Positions 26,083 through 35,915 of a DNA stretch of 64,000 nt are shown piece by piece. Below the pieces are notes generated by a model. The model was given only the letters and a program-made list of their open reading frames with translations, ran no database searches and was not told the DNA's origin. Origin of the DNA: Granulicella sp. WH15. GTDB lineage: Bacteria; Acidobacteriota; Terriglobia; Terriglobales; Acidobacteriaceae. The position numbers and the translations under genes are program-made. Within the stretch, counting starts at the first letter, position 1; every line of letters starts with the position of its first letter. The stretch is from positions 2,294,001 through 2,358,000 of the forward strand of contig NZ_CP042596.1 of the NCBI RefSeq assembly GCF_009914315.1. Reading direction: 5' to 3'.

Positions 26083-28383
26083 TCATCGATCAGCAACGTC
26101 GAGCCTAAAACTAGCCGCTTGAAAATCTCCACGTAGTTCAACATCGACTCCATGTTGCATCCAAAAGGCCCCACTGGCGATGTCGGGAGTGCCTGGTGAG
26201 AGCTTGCCATTGAGAGCTGCAATCCTGTACATCGAGTCCGTCTTTAATCCACGAAGGTAGATGCGAGGAAACGGATATAGCATTTGACTGGAGTGCAGGA
26301 AAGCAAACGTAACTGCACTCCGCTGATCTTCCGAGACTGATTCGGTAACGGATTGCTCGCTTCCATTCTGTGGCGAAATCAAACGATAGAGCGAGCCCCG
26401 CTGAACGATCTCGCGGATATGTTTGTACTGTGCCACCATACTCTTCGCGGTCGTGAAGTCTTCGGGCTTCCAGTTGTTCAGGTTCGCGCCGATTCCCAGC
26501 GAACCTTGCATCGACGAAAGAAAGCGGTATTCGAGTGAGAGGTTGCGCTGATTCACCCACGTCGGCGAGTCCGTGACCCATGCCATCATGACACCAGGAG
26601 CGTAAGCGTAGCTAAACCCATCCTGCATGAGCAGGCGATCAAAGGCGTCTGTATTGTCGGATGGCCATACCTGATCGGTGTACCGCATGATGCCCAGATC
26701 CACTCGGCTTCCTCCACCGGAACAACTTTCAATTTCCACTTGGGGATGCTTGGCTCGTAGCTCCGCCAGGATGGAATAGAGGTTCCGGACGTACTCAATG
26801 TAAACCTTTTTCTGGTCCTCCGGCGCGACTGCTGGCCATCCAGGCTCAGACCAATTGCGGTTGTAGTCCCACTTCAGAAACGCAATGTCATTCTCATTCA
26901 GCAGCTTATCGAGGGCCTGAAATACATAGGCACGAACATCCGGCCGAGCGAGATTGAGCATCAATTGATTCCGGCCTTCAGTGCGAGGCCGTCCGATAAA
27001 GTTCAGCGCCCAATCGGGATGCTTGCGGTAGAGGTCACTGTCCGGATTCACCATCTCAGGCTCAACCCAGAGACCAAAGTCCATTCCAAGTGAATGGACC
27101 TTGTCGATCAAAGGCTTTAGACCGTGAGGAAACTTGACCGGATTGACGTACCAATCCCCAAGCCCTGCGCGATCGCTCGAGCGTTGGCCAAACCAGCCGT
27201 CGTCGACAACAAAGCGCTCAACGCCTATGCTGGCGGCCTTCTCTGCCAGTGACTCCTGTCCAGCTTCGTCAACTTTGAACTCAGTCGCCTCCCAGGAGTT
27301 ATAGAGGACCGGGCGCAATTTGGGCTTTGGGCCGTGCGGCAGGATACTAGAGATCTCGAACCGGTGGAGCAGCCTCGAAGCACCACCGATGCCGTCATGG
27401 GAGTAACCTGCGTAGAAGTCCGGTGACTTCAGTTGCTCTCCGGGAGAGAGACGATAACCGAAGTCGAAGCTGTTAGGCCCTCCGGCAACACGGATCTGTT
27501 GAATCTGGTCTTGCTCAATGCTGATCTGCCAGGAGCCGCTCCAACCTAACGCTCCAAACCACACATCGCCGTGGTCCTGGTCGCCATCACCTTCGTGATC
27601 AATTGCGAACCAGGGGTTATTCTGATCGCCGGTGGAACCCCGGCGACTTTCGAGAATGGTCTTTCCCGGTTGAACGAGCTGATGATGAAGTACCCACTCC
27701 CCTGCCCAGCGGCCCGTGAGATAGCGCAAGCGATAGTCGTCGCCGCGGGGAAGGTTCCATGTTCCCGAACTGATCTGCTCCACCGTCAACGGAGCAGAGG
27801 TGCGGTTCTCGACATTCGCCGACCGAGTAAGAACCCCCGTAACTACGTCGATCTGGTATTCAAGATCAACGTAGACATCTCTCGAGATATCCTTCAGTAC
27901 GATCTTGAGCCGACGGCCTTCAATGGTGTGCGAGTCATACTGGAGAACCAGATCTCGATTGCCGTCGGGAAATGAGACTTTCAGGTCTGGCTCAATATAG
28001 AGTCCACTTCCCCAGGCCACAAACTCCTGGCGAGTGGTGTTGACCGAGGTATCGAACCCGGAAAGGCCAGGATCGGATTTTGGGGCAGGAAAAGGATCGG
28101 CGTCGTTGAGGCGCTTGCCCCAATACAGAGTTTGCACCTGCTTCTTCTCATTGATGCCAAACACGTATGAAACATCCGCAGCATCGATCCGGAATACTTG
28201 TGTTTGTTTGTCAAAGCGAATCGGAGCATTAGTTTTCTGGGCATTCATTGGATTCGGAGCAATCAAAAACATCAAGATGGTCGATAGGCAAGTCACGATC
28301 AGTTGATAAACACGCGAAGCATCGGTTGCCCCATTAAAGCTGTTGCTATTGCATCTCACTCGTATTGCTCCCCTAGCGATCAT
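26083..28383 (-). CDS. Secreted alpha-galactosidase, GH36 family
   Basis: Exported enzyme of about 766 aa that releases terminal alpha-galactose from raffinose-type sugars or galactomannan side chains. The ATG at 28383 has GGAG upstream and leads into a hydrophobic segment with signal-like end (LIVTCLSTILMFLIAPNPMNAQ). An N-terminal beta-supersandwich (about residues 50-330) precedes the barrel. Key motifs are FVVDDGWFG, the nucleophile Asp506 in FLKWDYNRNW, CSGGGSRVDLGIM and the acid/base Asp576 in WPSDNTDAFDR; these agree with classical GH36 enzymes. The gene is divergent from the LacI-type regulator, so they share a 158-bp promoter region. Confidence 0.95.
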   Translation of the reverse strand: MIARGAIRVRCNSNSFNGATDASRVYQLIVTCLSTILMFLIAPNPMNAQKTNAPIRFDKQTQVFRIDAADVSYVFGINEKKQVQTLYWGKRLNDADPFPAPKSDPGLSGFDTSVNTTRQEFVAWGSGLYIEPDLKVSFPDGNRDLVLQYDSHTIEGRRLKIVLKDISRDVYVDLEYQIDVVTGVLTRSANVENRTSAPLTVEQISSGTWNLPRGDDYRLRYLTGRWAGEWVLHHQLVQPGKTILESRRGSTGDQNNPWFAIDHEGDGDQDHGDVWFGALGWSGSWQISIEQDQIQQIRVAGGPNSFDFGYRLSPGEQLKSPDFYAGYSHDGIGGASRLLHRFEISSILPHGPKPKLRPVLYNSWEATEFKVDEAGQESLAEKAASIGVERFVVDDGWFGQRSSDRAGLGDWYVNPVKFPHGLKPLIDKVHSLGMDFGLWVEPEMVNPDSDLYRKHPDWALNFIGRPRTEGRNQLMLNLARPDVRAYVFQALDKLLNENDIAFLKWDYNRNWSEPGWPAVAPEDQKKVYIEYVRNLYSILAELRAKHPQVEIESCSGGGSRVDLGIMRYTDQVWPSDNTDAFDRLLMQDGFSYAYAPGVMMAWVTDSPTWVNQRNLSLEYRFLSSMQGSLGIGANLNNWKPEDFTTAKSMVAQYKHIREIVQRGSLYRLISPQNGSEQSVTESVSEDQRSAVTFAFLHSSQMLYPFPRIYLRGLKTDSMYRIAALNGKLSPGTPDIASGAFWMQHGVDVELRGDFQAASFRLDVADR

Positions 28384-28541
28384 CTTTCTCTCCGTCTCTA
28401 CAGTTGATAGTGGCATTCTTGTCGGTTTACTCCGATCCAACCTAGCAATTTCCGTCTTGAACAGCACGGTAAACTGTGATGGAAAGATTTGCAGAGACGT
28501 TCGACTCTGCGTAAATACATAACAAAAGGATTGTTCTGTCG

Positions 28542-29675
28542 ATGCGAAATCGCCGTAACATGGAACCTACGCATAACGTTTCCACTGAAAAACTTATGAA
28601 TAGCACATCGAAGAACGCGGGAATCAAAGAAATAGCTGAGGCAGTCGGGGTATCGATCGGAACGGTGGATCGAGCATTGCACGACCGCAGGGGCGTCAGC
28701 CCCAAGACAAAGGCGAAAGTGAACAAGATGGCCGAGCAATTGGGATACAAGCCCAATCTCGCGGCTCAGGCTTTGAAGCTCAATCGCAGGATAAAGATCG
28801 CTGTCGTCCTTCCCAAAGAGATTTCTTACTTCTTCGACCCCCTGCGTGCAGGCATCCGCGAAGCCGCTGCCGCATCGGTCGGGATGCACGTCGAGGTTAC
28901 ATTTCACGAATACGCACGGCTCGGGCATGGCGATCTGGAGTTGCTTGAGGGCAGATTGAAGGAGAAGAACGACGGGATTATCTTCACGCCGGGGAACCCA
29001 AGAAAGCTTGATTCGATCATTCATCGTCTGACCCAGCATGGAACTGCGATGTTTTGTGTGTCGAGCGACGCGCCGAACAGCAGCCGAGTCGGCCTGGTCT
29101 CTGCACATGCCTATACGAGCGGAGCGCTGGCAGCCGAGCTCCTCTCGCTGAAGCTCACGCGCAAGGCGCATGTCGCCACCATCACCGGAGAACTGTCCAC
29201 GCTCGACCACGCCGAAAAACTCCGCGGCTTCGCGGCAACTCTGGCGATGATTGCTCCTCATCTCAGCCTTCTTCCCGCGATCGAATCGCATGAGCGGCCC
29301 AGGGAAGCCTACCGACAAACCCTGGCACTTGTTCGTGAAGAAGTGAAGCCTCAAGGTCTCTACATCAGCACGGCAAATAGTGCCCCTGTTCTCAAAGCAC
29401 TCCGTGAAGAGGGTCTGTTGGGAAAGATACAGATCGTCACGACGGATCTCTTTGAAGAGCTGGTGCCTTTGGTTGAGAACGGTAGCATCCTCGCAACTCT
29501 CTACCAGCGACCGTTTACTCAAGGAAAGGTAGCGTTTGAGAATCTCATTGCCTACCTGCTTGAAGAGAAGAAGGCATCTCCCATGATTCGGCTCGCACCG
29601 CATATTATCTTTCGCAGCAACCTTCCTCTGTTTTCAGACCGCGTGTCCGGTCTCAGTGGGACCGAGACATCTTAG
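28542..29675 (+). CDS. LacI-family transcriptional regulator
   Basis: DNA-binding repressor or activator of 377 aa. The helix-turn-helix is at about residues 27-50 (IKEIAEAVGVSIGTVDRALHDR) followed by the hinge GYKPNLAAQALK; residues 78-370 form a periplasmic-binding-protein-like sensor domain (IKIAVVLPKEISYFFDPLRAGI...), suggesting a sugar ligand. The start at 28542 has AAAGGA 12 nt upstream; later Mets at 28560 and 28596 have weaker contexts. It sits in the middle of the galactoside genes and divergent from GH36, so it is the best candidate for binding the repeated GTGTACGTTACCG elements. A hairpin that includes its stop codon terminates it. Confidence 0.9.
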   Translation: MRNRRNMEPTHNVSTEKLMNSTSKNAGIKEIAEAVGVSIGTVDRALHDRRGVSPKTKAKVNKMAEQLGYKPNLAAQALKLNRRIKIAVVLPKEISYFFDPLRAGIREAAAASVGMHVEVTFHEYARLGHGDLELLEGRLKEKNDGIIFTPGNPRKLDSIIHRLTQHGTAMFCVSSDAPNSSRVGLVSAHAYTSGALAAELLSLKLTRKAHVATITGELSTLDHAEKLRGFAATLAMIAPHLSLLPAIESHERPREAYRQTLALVREEVKPQGLYISTANSAPVLKALREEGLLGKIQIVTTDLFEELVPLVENGSILATLYQRPFTQGKVAFENLIAYLLEEKKASPMIRLAPHIIFRSNLPLFSDRVSGLSGTETS

Positions 29676-29702
29676 AGAGGGCGGATCTTCCCGCCCTCTC
29701 TA
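29673..29702. terminator. Bidirectional terminator hairpin (12-6-12)
   Basis: TAGAGAGGGCGG-ATCTTC-CCGCCCTCTCTA; the LacI stop codon TAG forms the start of the stem and the GH97 gene ends 10 bp further on the opposite strand. Fits a shared terminator for the two convergent genes. Confidence 0.75.
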
Positions 29703-29711
29703 GGAAATTGT

Positions 29712-31721
29712 TCAGTTAGCATCCTCTGGCACAAAACGGATCGCACAGCCTCCTCCAGCCGCGAGATGCAGAGTCAGCGTCTCACCGCTGCGGACACTCT
29801 GCTTTTTGATCGTGACGTTTTTCGGGTTGGTCCCAGCGTCAGAGGCATCTTGGTAGATCTCCGCGGTATAGCGGCCAGTGCCAAGGAAATTGAGCGGGAC
29901 GTGAAGTTCGCGGGATGTCCAATTCGTAATACTCCCCAGAAACCACTCCTTCCCGTGGCTCCTGGCGATAGTCACGAACTCGCCGGGTTCCCCGTTCAAC
30001 ACGTGCATCGCATCCCATGCTGTAGGCACGTCCTTTATAAATTGGAACGCTGGTTGGTCTGCGTAAGCCTGCGGGCTGTCCGAAACCATTTGAAAAGGAG
30101 TCTGGAAGACGACGTAGAGGGCGAGTTGTTGGGCTCGCGTACCCATGATCATCGGGCTTATGTCCCTACCGATAAACTCGTCTTCGGTAACGTTGTTGAA
30201 ACCTCCCGGCGTGTAATCGAGAGGTCCCGCCACCATGCGGGTGAAAGGAAACACTGTGCGGTCTACGGGACTGTCTCGTCGAGCCACCTTGCTGTTCTCA
30301 GCCCCTAAAACTGCCTCGTAGCTGAGCACGTTCGGGTACGTTCGCTCAATACCCCAAGGCTTGCTCGCACCGTGAAAATCGACCATGAGATGGTGGTCCG
30401 CGGCTTCACGGGCAACGTCGTAATAGAACTTGATTCCATCCTGATCGTCCCGATTGATAAAGTCGATCTTGACCCCAGCCACTCCCCAACTTTCAAAAAG
30501 AGGAAATGCCTGCTTCATCTGGTCCATTACCGATGTCGAGTACAGCCAGATCCAAACCTTCACATGCTTGCTCGCGGCATAGCGCACAAGTTCGGGAACA
30601 TCGACATTTCCCCGAAGCTTCGTAATGTCGCGACCGTCGGCCCAACCAGCATCGAGCAGCATGTACGGGAAACCCGAATTGGCCGCAAAATCGACGTAAT
30701 ATTCCATATTTTTCGTCGTATACGCTGCCTTGCCGTCCGAACCAACATCACCTGCCCACCAGTTCCATGAGGCTTTGCCTGGGTGAATCCAGCTTGTGTC
30801 CTGAACCCGATTCGACGGATTCAAGTCGGTGAGCAAATTAGACTCCATGAGTCTGCCGGGCTCATCCGCAACCATCAGCACTCTCCAGGCAGAATGGTGC
30901 GGTAGGGTCGATTTGATCGCTACACCAGCGTCGTCGAACCGCGGAGAAAGCTTGGATACGAAGTAGTGACCGGCCCAGTTCCCCGAGGGGTTAGTGATAT
31001 ACATACCGCTATTACCTTCAAGATCGGCCTCAGCCAGCGCCATCCACGCAGTGCCCGGCGAGTGCAGTAGCATCGGGAGTCCAATCAGGAAATTGCTCGA
31101 CACCCCGCCTTGATTGCTGAAAGCGGTTATCGGCAACTTTACGTATTCGCTCTCATAGCTGCTGCGATAGTTCGGAAGAGCAAGAGCCCAAGTAGTCGCA
31201 TCCGTGCTAATGCGAAACTCCGTATCCTCTTGCTTCAGCGTGAGCGATTTGATGGCTTCCTGCTCTGGCAGTACGTAGCGAAAGGCAATTCCGTCGTTGT
31301 ATGCGCGCGCTTCAATAACGAGCGTGCGCCCCGGCGCGTTGCTCTCGACTGCACGCAATCTCAGGCTGTTGAAAGAGTCCTTGACGTCGCTGGATTTGCT
31401 GGCGAGCAATGTGTAGTCATCGCTGCCTTTTCCGGGCGTGCTCTCAACAATCTGGACATCATTACCAAGAACGGGCTGCCCCTCTAGCTCGAGGCCGAGA
31501 GCTGACTGGTCGAGGACTGGTTTGCCTCGAAAAGCGACTGAGTAGCTTAGCTTCCCTCCAGGTCCGGTTGCGTCTTTCCCTCTAACTGTCGTGAACTGCA
31601 TGACAAGACGCTGATCTGGCGAAGTCAGCACAATCGGCACAGACTGCGCGTGAGAGGGAACGCTAAAACTGAAAACCAGGGCGACGAAGGTGGAATATTT
31701 CCCAGCCAAACTCCAAGACAT
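29712..31721 (-). CDS. Secreted GH97 glycosidase, retaining alpha-galactosidase type
   Basis: Exported or periplasmic enzyme of about 669 aa. The start at 31721 (MSWSLAGKYSTFVALVFSFSVPSHAQ) is preferred because GAAAGG lies upstream; an in-frame ATG at 31739 is possible. The N-terminal beta-sandwich domain (about residues 25-290) is followed by the barrel: WNWWAGDVG, PYMLLDAGW, and GVKIDFINRDDQ where Asp420 occupies the nucleophile position of retaining GH97 alpha-galactosidases (BtGH97b type). Inverting SusB-type alpha-glucosidases lack this Asp. A C-terminal beta domain ends the protein. It lies downstream of the receptor gene, separated by a hairpin, and may be partly co-transcribed. Confidence 0.92.
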   Translation of the reverse strand: MSWSLAGKYSTFVALVFSFSVPSHAQSVPIVLTSPDQRLVMQFTTVRGKDATGPGGKLSYSVAFRGKPVLDQSALGLELEGQPVLGNDVQIVESTPGKGSDDYTLLASKSSDVKDSFNSLRLRAVESNAPGRTLVIEARAYNDGIAFRYVLPEQEAIKSLTLKQEDTEFRISTDATTWALALPNYRSSYESEYVKLPITAFSNQGGVSSNFLIGLPMLLHSPGTAWMALAEADLEGNSGMYITNPSGNWAGHYFVSKLSPRFDDAGVAIKSTLPHHSAWRVLMVADEPGRLMESNLLTDLNPSNRVQDTSWIHPGKASWNWWAGDVGSDGKAAYTTKNMEYYVDFAANSGFPYMLLDAGWADGRDITKLRGNVDVPELVRYAASKHVKVWIWLYSTSVMDQMKQAFPLFESWGVAGVKIDFINRDDQDGIKFYYDVAREAADHHLMVDFHGASKPWGIERTYPNVLSYEAVLGAENSKVARRDSPVDRTVFPFTRMVAGPLDYTPGGFNNVTEDEFIGRDISPMIMGTRAQQLALYVVFQTPFQMVSDSPQAYADQPAFQFIKDVPTAWDAMHVLNGEPGEFVTIARSHGKEWFLGSITNWTSRELHVPLNFLGTGRYTAEIYQDASDAGTNPKNVTIKKQSVRSGETLTLHLAAGGGCAIRFVPEDAN

Positions 31722-31790
31722 GAGCGAGAACCTTTCCATTGATCAATTGCGGCGAGGCATGTTTGTCGATGAGGGGTAGATGTCAGATTA

Positions 31791-31828
31791 GGGTGAAGGC
31801 AGTTGCATTGCTGCAATCGCCTTCACCC
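31791..31828 (-). terminator. Hairpin after the galactoside-locus TonB receptor
   Basis: GGGTGAAGGC pairs with GCCTTCACCC, enclosing a second short stem TTGCA/TGCAA. It lies between the receptor stop (31871) and the GH97 start. It could end most receptor transcripts while letting some continue into GH97. Confidence 0.6.
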
Positions 31829-31870
31829 CATCCTCCACTGCTTTTGTGCGCTAAAACCAACTGCGTGTGG

Positions 31871-34800
31871 CTAGAACGCGTACTTCAGCGATAGCTGGAA
31901 GAAACGCGCATCAGGAGTATTGTTTTGGAACGTTTTTGGACTCGTGATACTACCCCCATTCGCACTATTGTTGAACGTTGATGGATTAGCAAGGGTCGGA
32001 TGGTTCAATACGTTGAATCCATCTGCACGGAACTGGAGGTACTGCTCACGCCACGTTGTGAAGTTCTTGAACAGTGACATATTTACGCCGTAGTACCCAG
32101 GTCCATAAATCTGGTTGGATTTACCCCCTAGATACTGGATGGCCGTCGCCACATCGGTAACCGGAGTGGTGATGAGGTTACCCGAGAGCGGATTGGCAAA
32201 GGCGCACGGGTTGTACCAGTTCGTACGGTTTCTTACCGAGGTTGGGCAATCCGCCGACGTCAACGAAGGATTGGAGGGATCGGGAGACCCACCGGGCGCA
32301 AACGCGCTCCCAACGAGATTCGCTCTCCTTGTGTCCGTAGCGCCAGCTGCTCCCGTGTTGTTGGCATACACGGTAAACGGAGTACCGCTCTGCGCAACCC
32401 ATGTCAGGCTTGTTGACCATCCACCCACAACCTCATCAGCCCAGAGCGAATGATTCAAGTAGGCACGACCTTTACCAAAGGGCAGTGCATAATTGCCGTT
32501 GAGCGTGAAGCGATTGCGAACGTCATAGACCGAGTTGGTCAACTCGTCGATGACTGGAATGAGGGCGCGTTGGCGGTCTCCGATTCCGCTGGAAAGACCA
32601 CCGGCTGAACCTGTGTCGTCCATGGCGTGTGCCCAGGTGTAAGTCGCGAGGAAGCTGAGACCGTGGGAGACACGCTTCTCCGCTTTAGCCTGCAACGAGT
32701 TGTATGTACTCACACCGCCATAGCGGATCGTACCGATTCCACCAAGGTCAGGAAAGGGCTGGAACTGCTGTGTACTGGTTCCCGCTGGATACAGCGCACG
32801 AACGGCGTTGGGATCTGCATAAGTTCCGAGGTGGCGCGAAGAGTTGCCTACATAGCTGATGGTCGCAGCCAAATCGGAAGTCATCTGGCGCTGGAACGAG
32901 AGGTTGTAGTTCATGGTGTAAGGAGTCTTGATCTCGCGATCGACAGCGTGGAATCCGGGTGTATTCACAGCATTGAGGATTCCGTTGCCCAGAAAGGCCG
33001 CCATTCCGCTCTCGAGCGTAATGCCGTTTGACGGGCAGTTCCCCAAGGAGCATGACTTTGGATTGATGTTGATCTGACCGCGGAATGGAAAGTTATCACC
33101 GATGTTCGTTCCACCGTTGCTCTCTAATCCGCCGTAGAAGATTCCATAGCCAGCGCGGATCACAGTAAGTGGATCTAGCTGATAGGCAACACCGACTCGC
33201 GGAGCAAAGTTCGTCAATTGACCGCTTGCGAGACGTTCGTTGTCAACGTATTGAACGCCGATACCGTCCTTTGCCAAGATGCCGAGGTAAACACTTCCGA
33301 GTGGGACAGAATTCTCAATTTTCTTGGGGAGGATGACTGTACCGGTGCCGGTACCAATCCCAAGAGAGCCGGGAATGAAGTTCTCTTGCCTGCCCGAATT
33401 CTCCTTCAGCGGCTCGTAATAGTCATATCGTACGCCGAGGTTAAGCGTCAGCCGCGGGGTTACCTTCCAATCGTCCTGAAGGTACACAGAGTCATACCAT
33501 TGGGCGTCATTAATGTTTGGCGCGCTGGAGATTGCTCCCGTGTTCATCTGATCAGCAAGGAAATCCGCGATGCCGGAACCCGAGCTCGTTGTGGACTTAG
33601 GATCGCTGGTATAAAGGCCGGTGAAGTAGTAGTTGCCCAAATTCGATGGCGCATATCGATCAAAGAAACGGATCGCCTGGAACGCAACACCGAGCTTCAG
33701 GGAGTGATTTCCCAGGGTCTTCGAGACGTTATCCAGTATCTGATAAACGTTCTGGGACTCGTTGGACGTACCCTGCGATCCCCAGTTACTTAGACCGGAG
33801 ACTGAAGCTAGTGGCAGACCGCCCTCGTTCGGGGTAAATGGAATACCGCCAAGACCAAGAGTGGGCGCCAGATTGACATTTGCATTCGGCTGCAAGAAAG
33901 AAAACCGGCCCGCGTTGAAGCTGAAACGGAACTCATTGGTAAGCGACGGCGAGAAGATATGGGTTTCGCTGGCCGCAAAATTCTGAGCTAGATTAATATC
34001 GTTTTCGCCACCGTAAGGGCTGCCGTCCAGAGGATTGCCAAGTGGCAAGCCATTGACCGTGATCTGATGCACGTAGCTATAGCGCGCGTATGCCTGATCC
34101 TTTGAACTGATATTCCAGTCAAGACGCTGATCCCATTGAAACGTGTTGTTGTGCGTCGGGGTGTTGACGACATAGTTGCTGAAGGTTTTGCCGTTGTTTG
34201 CGTTTGGCAAGGGATATAGCTTCAGGATATTTTGTGCAACAGTATTGATCTGTCCCGCGCAGAACACGTTATTTTGTCCATTGCATGACAGTTTGTTTGC
34301 CGCACCGCCGCCCGAATTTGGTTGATAGAGCTGAACACTCTGCCCGTTAAGGCTTGTGCTCAATAACTCTGAAAAATTACCCTGCCGCATCAGAGTCGTG
34401 GGGACGGAATACACGCCAGGATTACTAAAGGCAATTCTGTTCGCCTCTGCATCGCCGAAATAGAAGAGCTTGTTCTTCCATATCGGAAAGCCTAACGTGG
34501 CTCCAAACTGATTCTCGTGATATGGCGGAATTGTGAGTGCGTTCCAGTTCTTCGCATCGAGACTCGTATTCCGAACATACTCCCATGCGCTTCCGTGGAT
34601 CTGATTGGTTCCTGATTTGATACTGGCACTTAATACGGCTCCCGCAGAGTGTCCAAACTCCGCGCTAAAGTTGCTTGTCTGGAGGCTGAACTCCGACAGT
34701 GCGTCTGGCGGGGGGCGTACAACATACGTCGATCCGTTTAAAAAGTCGACGAGATTGGTATTGTTGTCGACTCCGTCCAAAATAAAGTTGTTTTGCGTCG

Positions 34801-35389
34801 ACCTCTGTCCGTTTGCAACGAAGTCTCCTGAACCTGACCCTCGTGTATTTCCAAACGGGGGCGCAACGCCCGCGGTCAATTGGGCAATGTATACGAAATT
34901 GCGGCCGTTAAGTGGTGTGTTGTTAATCGTTTCGCTGCTGATTACCTGTGCGATCGAACTCGTCTGCGATTCAAGCAGCGGAGGAGCCTCATTCACGGTT
35001 ACGGTCTCCGAGACCGAACCAGTCTTCAAGGCAATGACGACGTTCATTCTCTGCTGTGCATCGAGATGTAGATTCTCCTGCACGGTCGTTTGAAAGCCCT
35101 GCGCCGTAGCGCTGACCCTGTAGTTGCCAATTTTCAGCGGAGAGAATACGTATATGCCACTGTTGTTCGAGGAGCCTTCAAGAACCAGGCCCGTATCTAT
35201 ATTGGTCACGGTGACCTTGGCCTCAGGCACAACTGCACCCGTCGAATCCTGTACGACGCCAGTGATCGCGCCTTGATCCACTTGAGCCAATGCGCCCTTG
35301 TCCCCCAGCAGTATTCCAAAGAAACAAGCGAATAACAGCGAATAGTACCGGACCCTCTCATAACTTTGCTTCAATCTACTCTTTGCCAT
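31871..35389 (-). CDS. Oar-like TonB-dependent receptor of the galactoside locus
   Basis: Outer-membrane receptor of about 1172 aa. The ATG at 35389 has AGAAAGGG 7 nt upstream; in-frame Mets at 35413 and 35443 are alternatives. Order of domains: signal peptide (YYSLLFACFFGILLGDKGALAQ), carboxypeptidase-regulatory-like domain (about residues 37-115, QGAITGVVQDSTGAVVPEAKV), plug (about 130-250, with NTPLNGRNFVYIAQLTAGV) and a long beta-barrel ending in FFQLSLKYAF. The layout is that of acidobacterial Oar/OmpA-related receptors, which often accompany glycoside hydrolases and take up oligosaccharides. Its promoter region carries two copies of the putative galactoside operator. Probable substrate: galactose-containing oligosaccharides (inferred from neighbours). 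Confidence 0.93.
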   Translation of the reverse strand: MAKSRLKQSYERVRYYSLLFACFFGILLGDKGALAQVDQGAITGVVQDSTGAVVPEAKVTVTNIDTGLVLEGSSNNSGIYVFSPLKIGNYRVSATAQGFQTTVQENLHLDAQQRMNVVIALKTGSVSETVTVNEAPPLLESQTSSIAQVISSETINNTPLNGRNFVYIAQLTAGVAPPFGNTRGSGSGDFVANGQRSTQNNFILDGVDNNTNLVDFLNGSTYVVRPPPDALSEFSLQTSNFSAEFGHSAGAVLSASIKSGTNQIHGSAWEYVRNTSLDAKNWNALTIPPYHENQFGATLGFPIWKNKLFYFGDAEANRIAFSNPGVYSVPTTLMRQGNFSELLSTSLNGQSVQLYQPNSGGGAANKLSCNGQNNVFCAGQINTVAQNILKLYPLPNANNGKTFSNYVVNTPTHNNTFQWDQRLDWNISSKDQAYARYSYVHQITVNGLPLGNPLDGSPYGGENDINLAQNFAASETHIFSPSLTNEFRFSFNAGRFSFLQPNANVNLAPTLGLGGIPFTPNEGGLPLASVSGLSNWGSQGTSNESQNVYQILDNVSKTLGNHSLKLGVAFQAIRFFDRYAPSNLGNYYFTGLYTSDPKSTTSSGSGIADFLADQMNTGAISSAPNINDAQWYDSVYLQDDWKVTPRLTLNLGVRYDYYEPLKENSGRQENFIPGSLGIGTGTGTVILPKKIENSVPLGSVYLGILAKDGIGVQYVDNERLASGQLTNFAPRVGVAYQLDPLTVIRAGYGIFYGGLESNGGTNIGDNFPFRGQININPKSCSLGNCPSNGITLESGMAAFLGNGILNAVNTPGFHAVDREIKTPYTMNYNLSFQRQMTSDLAATISYVGNSSRHLGTYADPNAVRALYPAGTSTQQFQPFPDLGGIGTIRYGGVSTYNSLQAKAEKRVSHGLSFLATYTWAHAMDDTGSAGGLSSGIGDRQRALIPVIDELTNSVYDVRNRFTLNGNYALPFGKGRAYLNHSLWADEVVGGWSTSLTWVAQSGTPFTVYANNTGAAGATDTRRANLVGSAFAPGGSPDPSNPSLTSADCPTSVRNRTNWYNPCAFANPLSGNLITTPVTDVATAIQYLGGKSNQIYGPGYYGVNMSLFKNFTTWREQYLQFRADGFNVLNHPTLANPSTFNNSANGGSITSPKTFQNNTPDARFFQLSLKYAF

Positions 35390-35494
35390 TTCACTGCCCT
35401 TTCTGTCCTTCATTCTTTTCTTGCACAACTGCTGGCCACACAAAATCTACTGCAGCGCAAACACACTCATTGAGTATCAACTCAGCAAAATAGA

Positions 35495-35507
35495 GTGTAC
35501 GTTACCG
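35495..35507. promoter_or_regulatory. Galactoside-locus operator copy before the TonB receptor
   Basis: GTGTACGTTACCG, about 105 bp upstream of the receptor start. Identical to the best half of the site at 22973-22988 over nine bases. Confidence 0.5.
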
Positions 35508-35617
35508 GAGAAGACACTATGCCTTTATTTACAAGGCTGTCAAGTATAAATATCGAACCTCGATCGCCTGCAAAACACCGGGTTTATTAAGGTTTCTCCA
35601 GACACTTCAAAATCATC

Positions 35618-35629
35618 GTGTACGTTGCC
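35618..35629. promoter_or_regulatory. Second operator copy upstream of the TonB receptor
   Basis: GTGTACGTTGCC, 123 bp from the first copy in the same orientation. Two spaced sites would permit looping by a tetrameric LacI-type protein, but this is inference. Confidence 0.4.
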
Positions 35630-35915
35630 ATCTATCCCGTCTCCGCTACTTTCTGGATCGTTCCAGACGTTCCACCAGTGCAATTGGGCCGTGGCCGGAA
35701 TGGGTGAGGATCTACAGTGAGGAAGCGAGGATACTTGGCTGGATTGAGTCCAATAGGTTTGGTCACAAATCGTTGTGGGTCGACTGCGTGGAGCGCCTGA
35801 AGATGCGATCTATTGCCAGCCTTCGGCGGCTGTGCGGAGAGCAGGTCTTGGGATGCAGCAGGTGGAGAAATCGAACTGCTCGGCGGCACAAGGCGATCGG
35901 CCCTTTGGTAAGTAA

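Larger units (their letters stand above)
35390..35915. other. Promoter region of the receptor gene; no CDS supported
   Basis: Small open frames here have no family-like features. The region holds operator-like sites at 35495-35507 and 35618-35629, and the end of the symporter gene at its right side. Confidence 0.45.

Noticed and set aside
28398..29603. 401-codon minus-strand open frame
   Set aside because: Antisense to the LacI-family regulator, which has clear HTH and sensor-domain motifs; composition is not protein-like.
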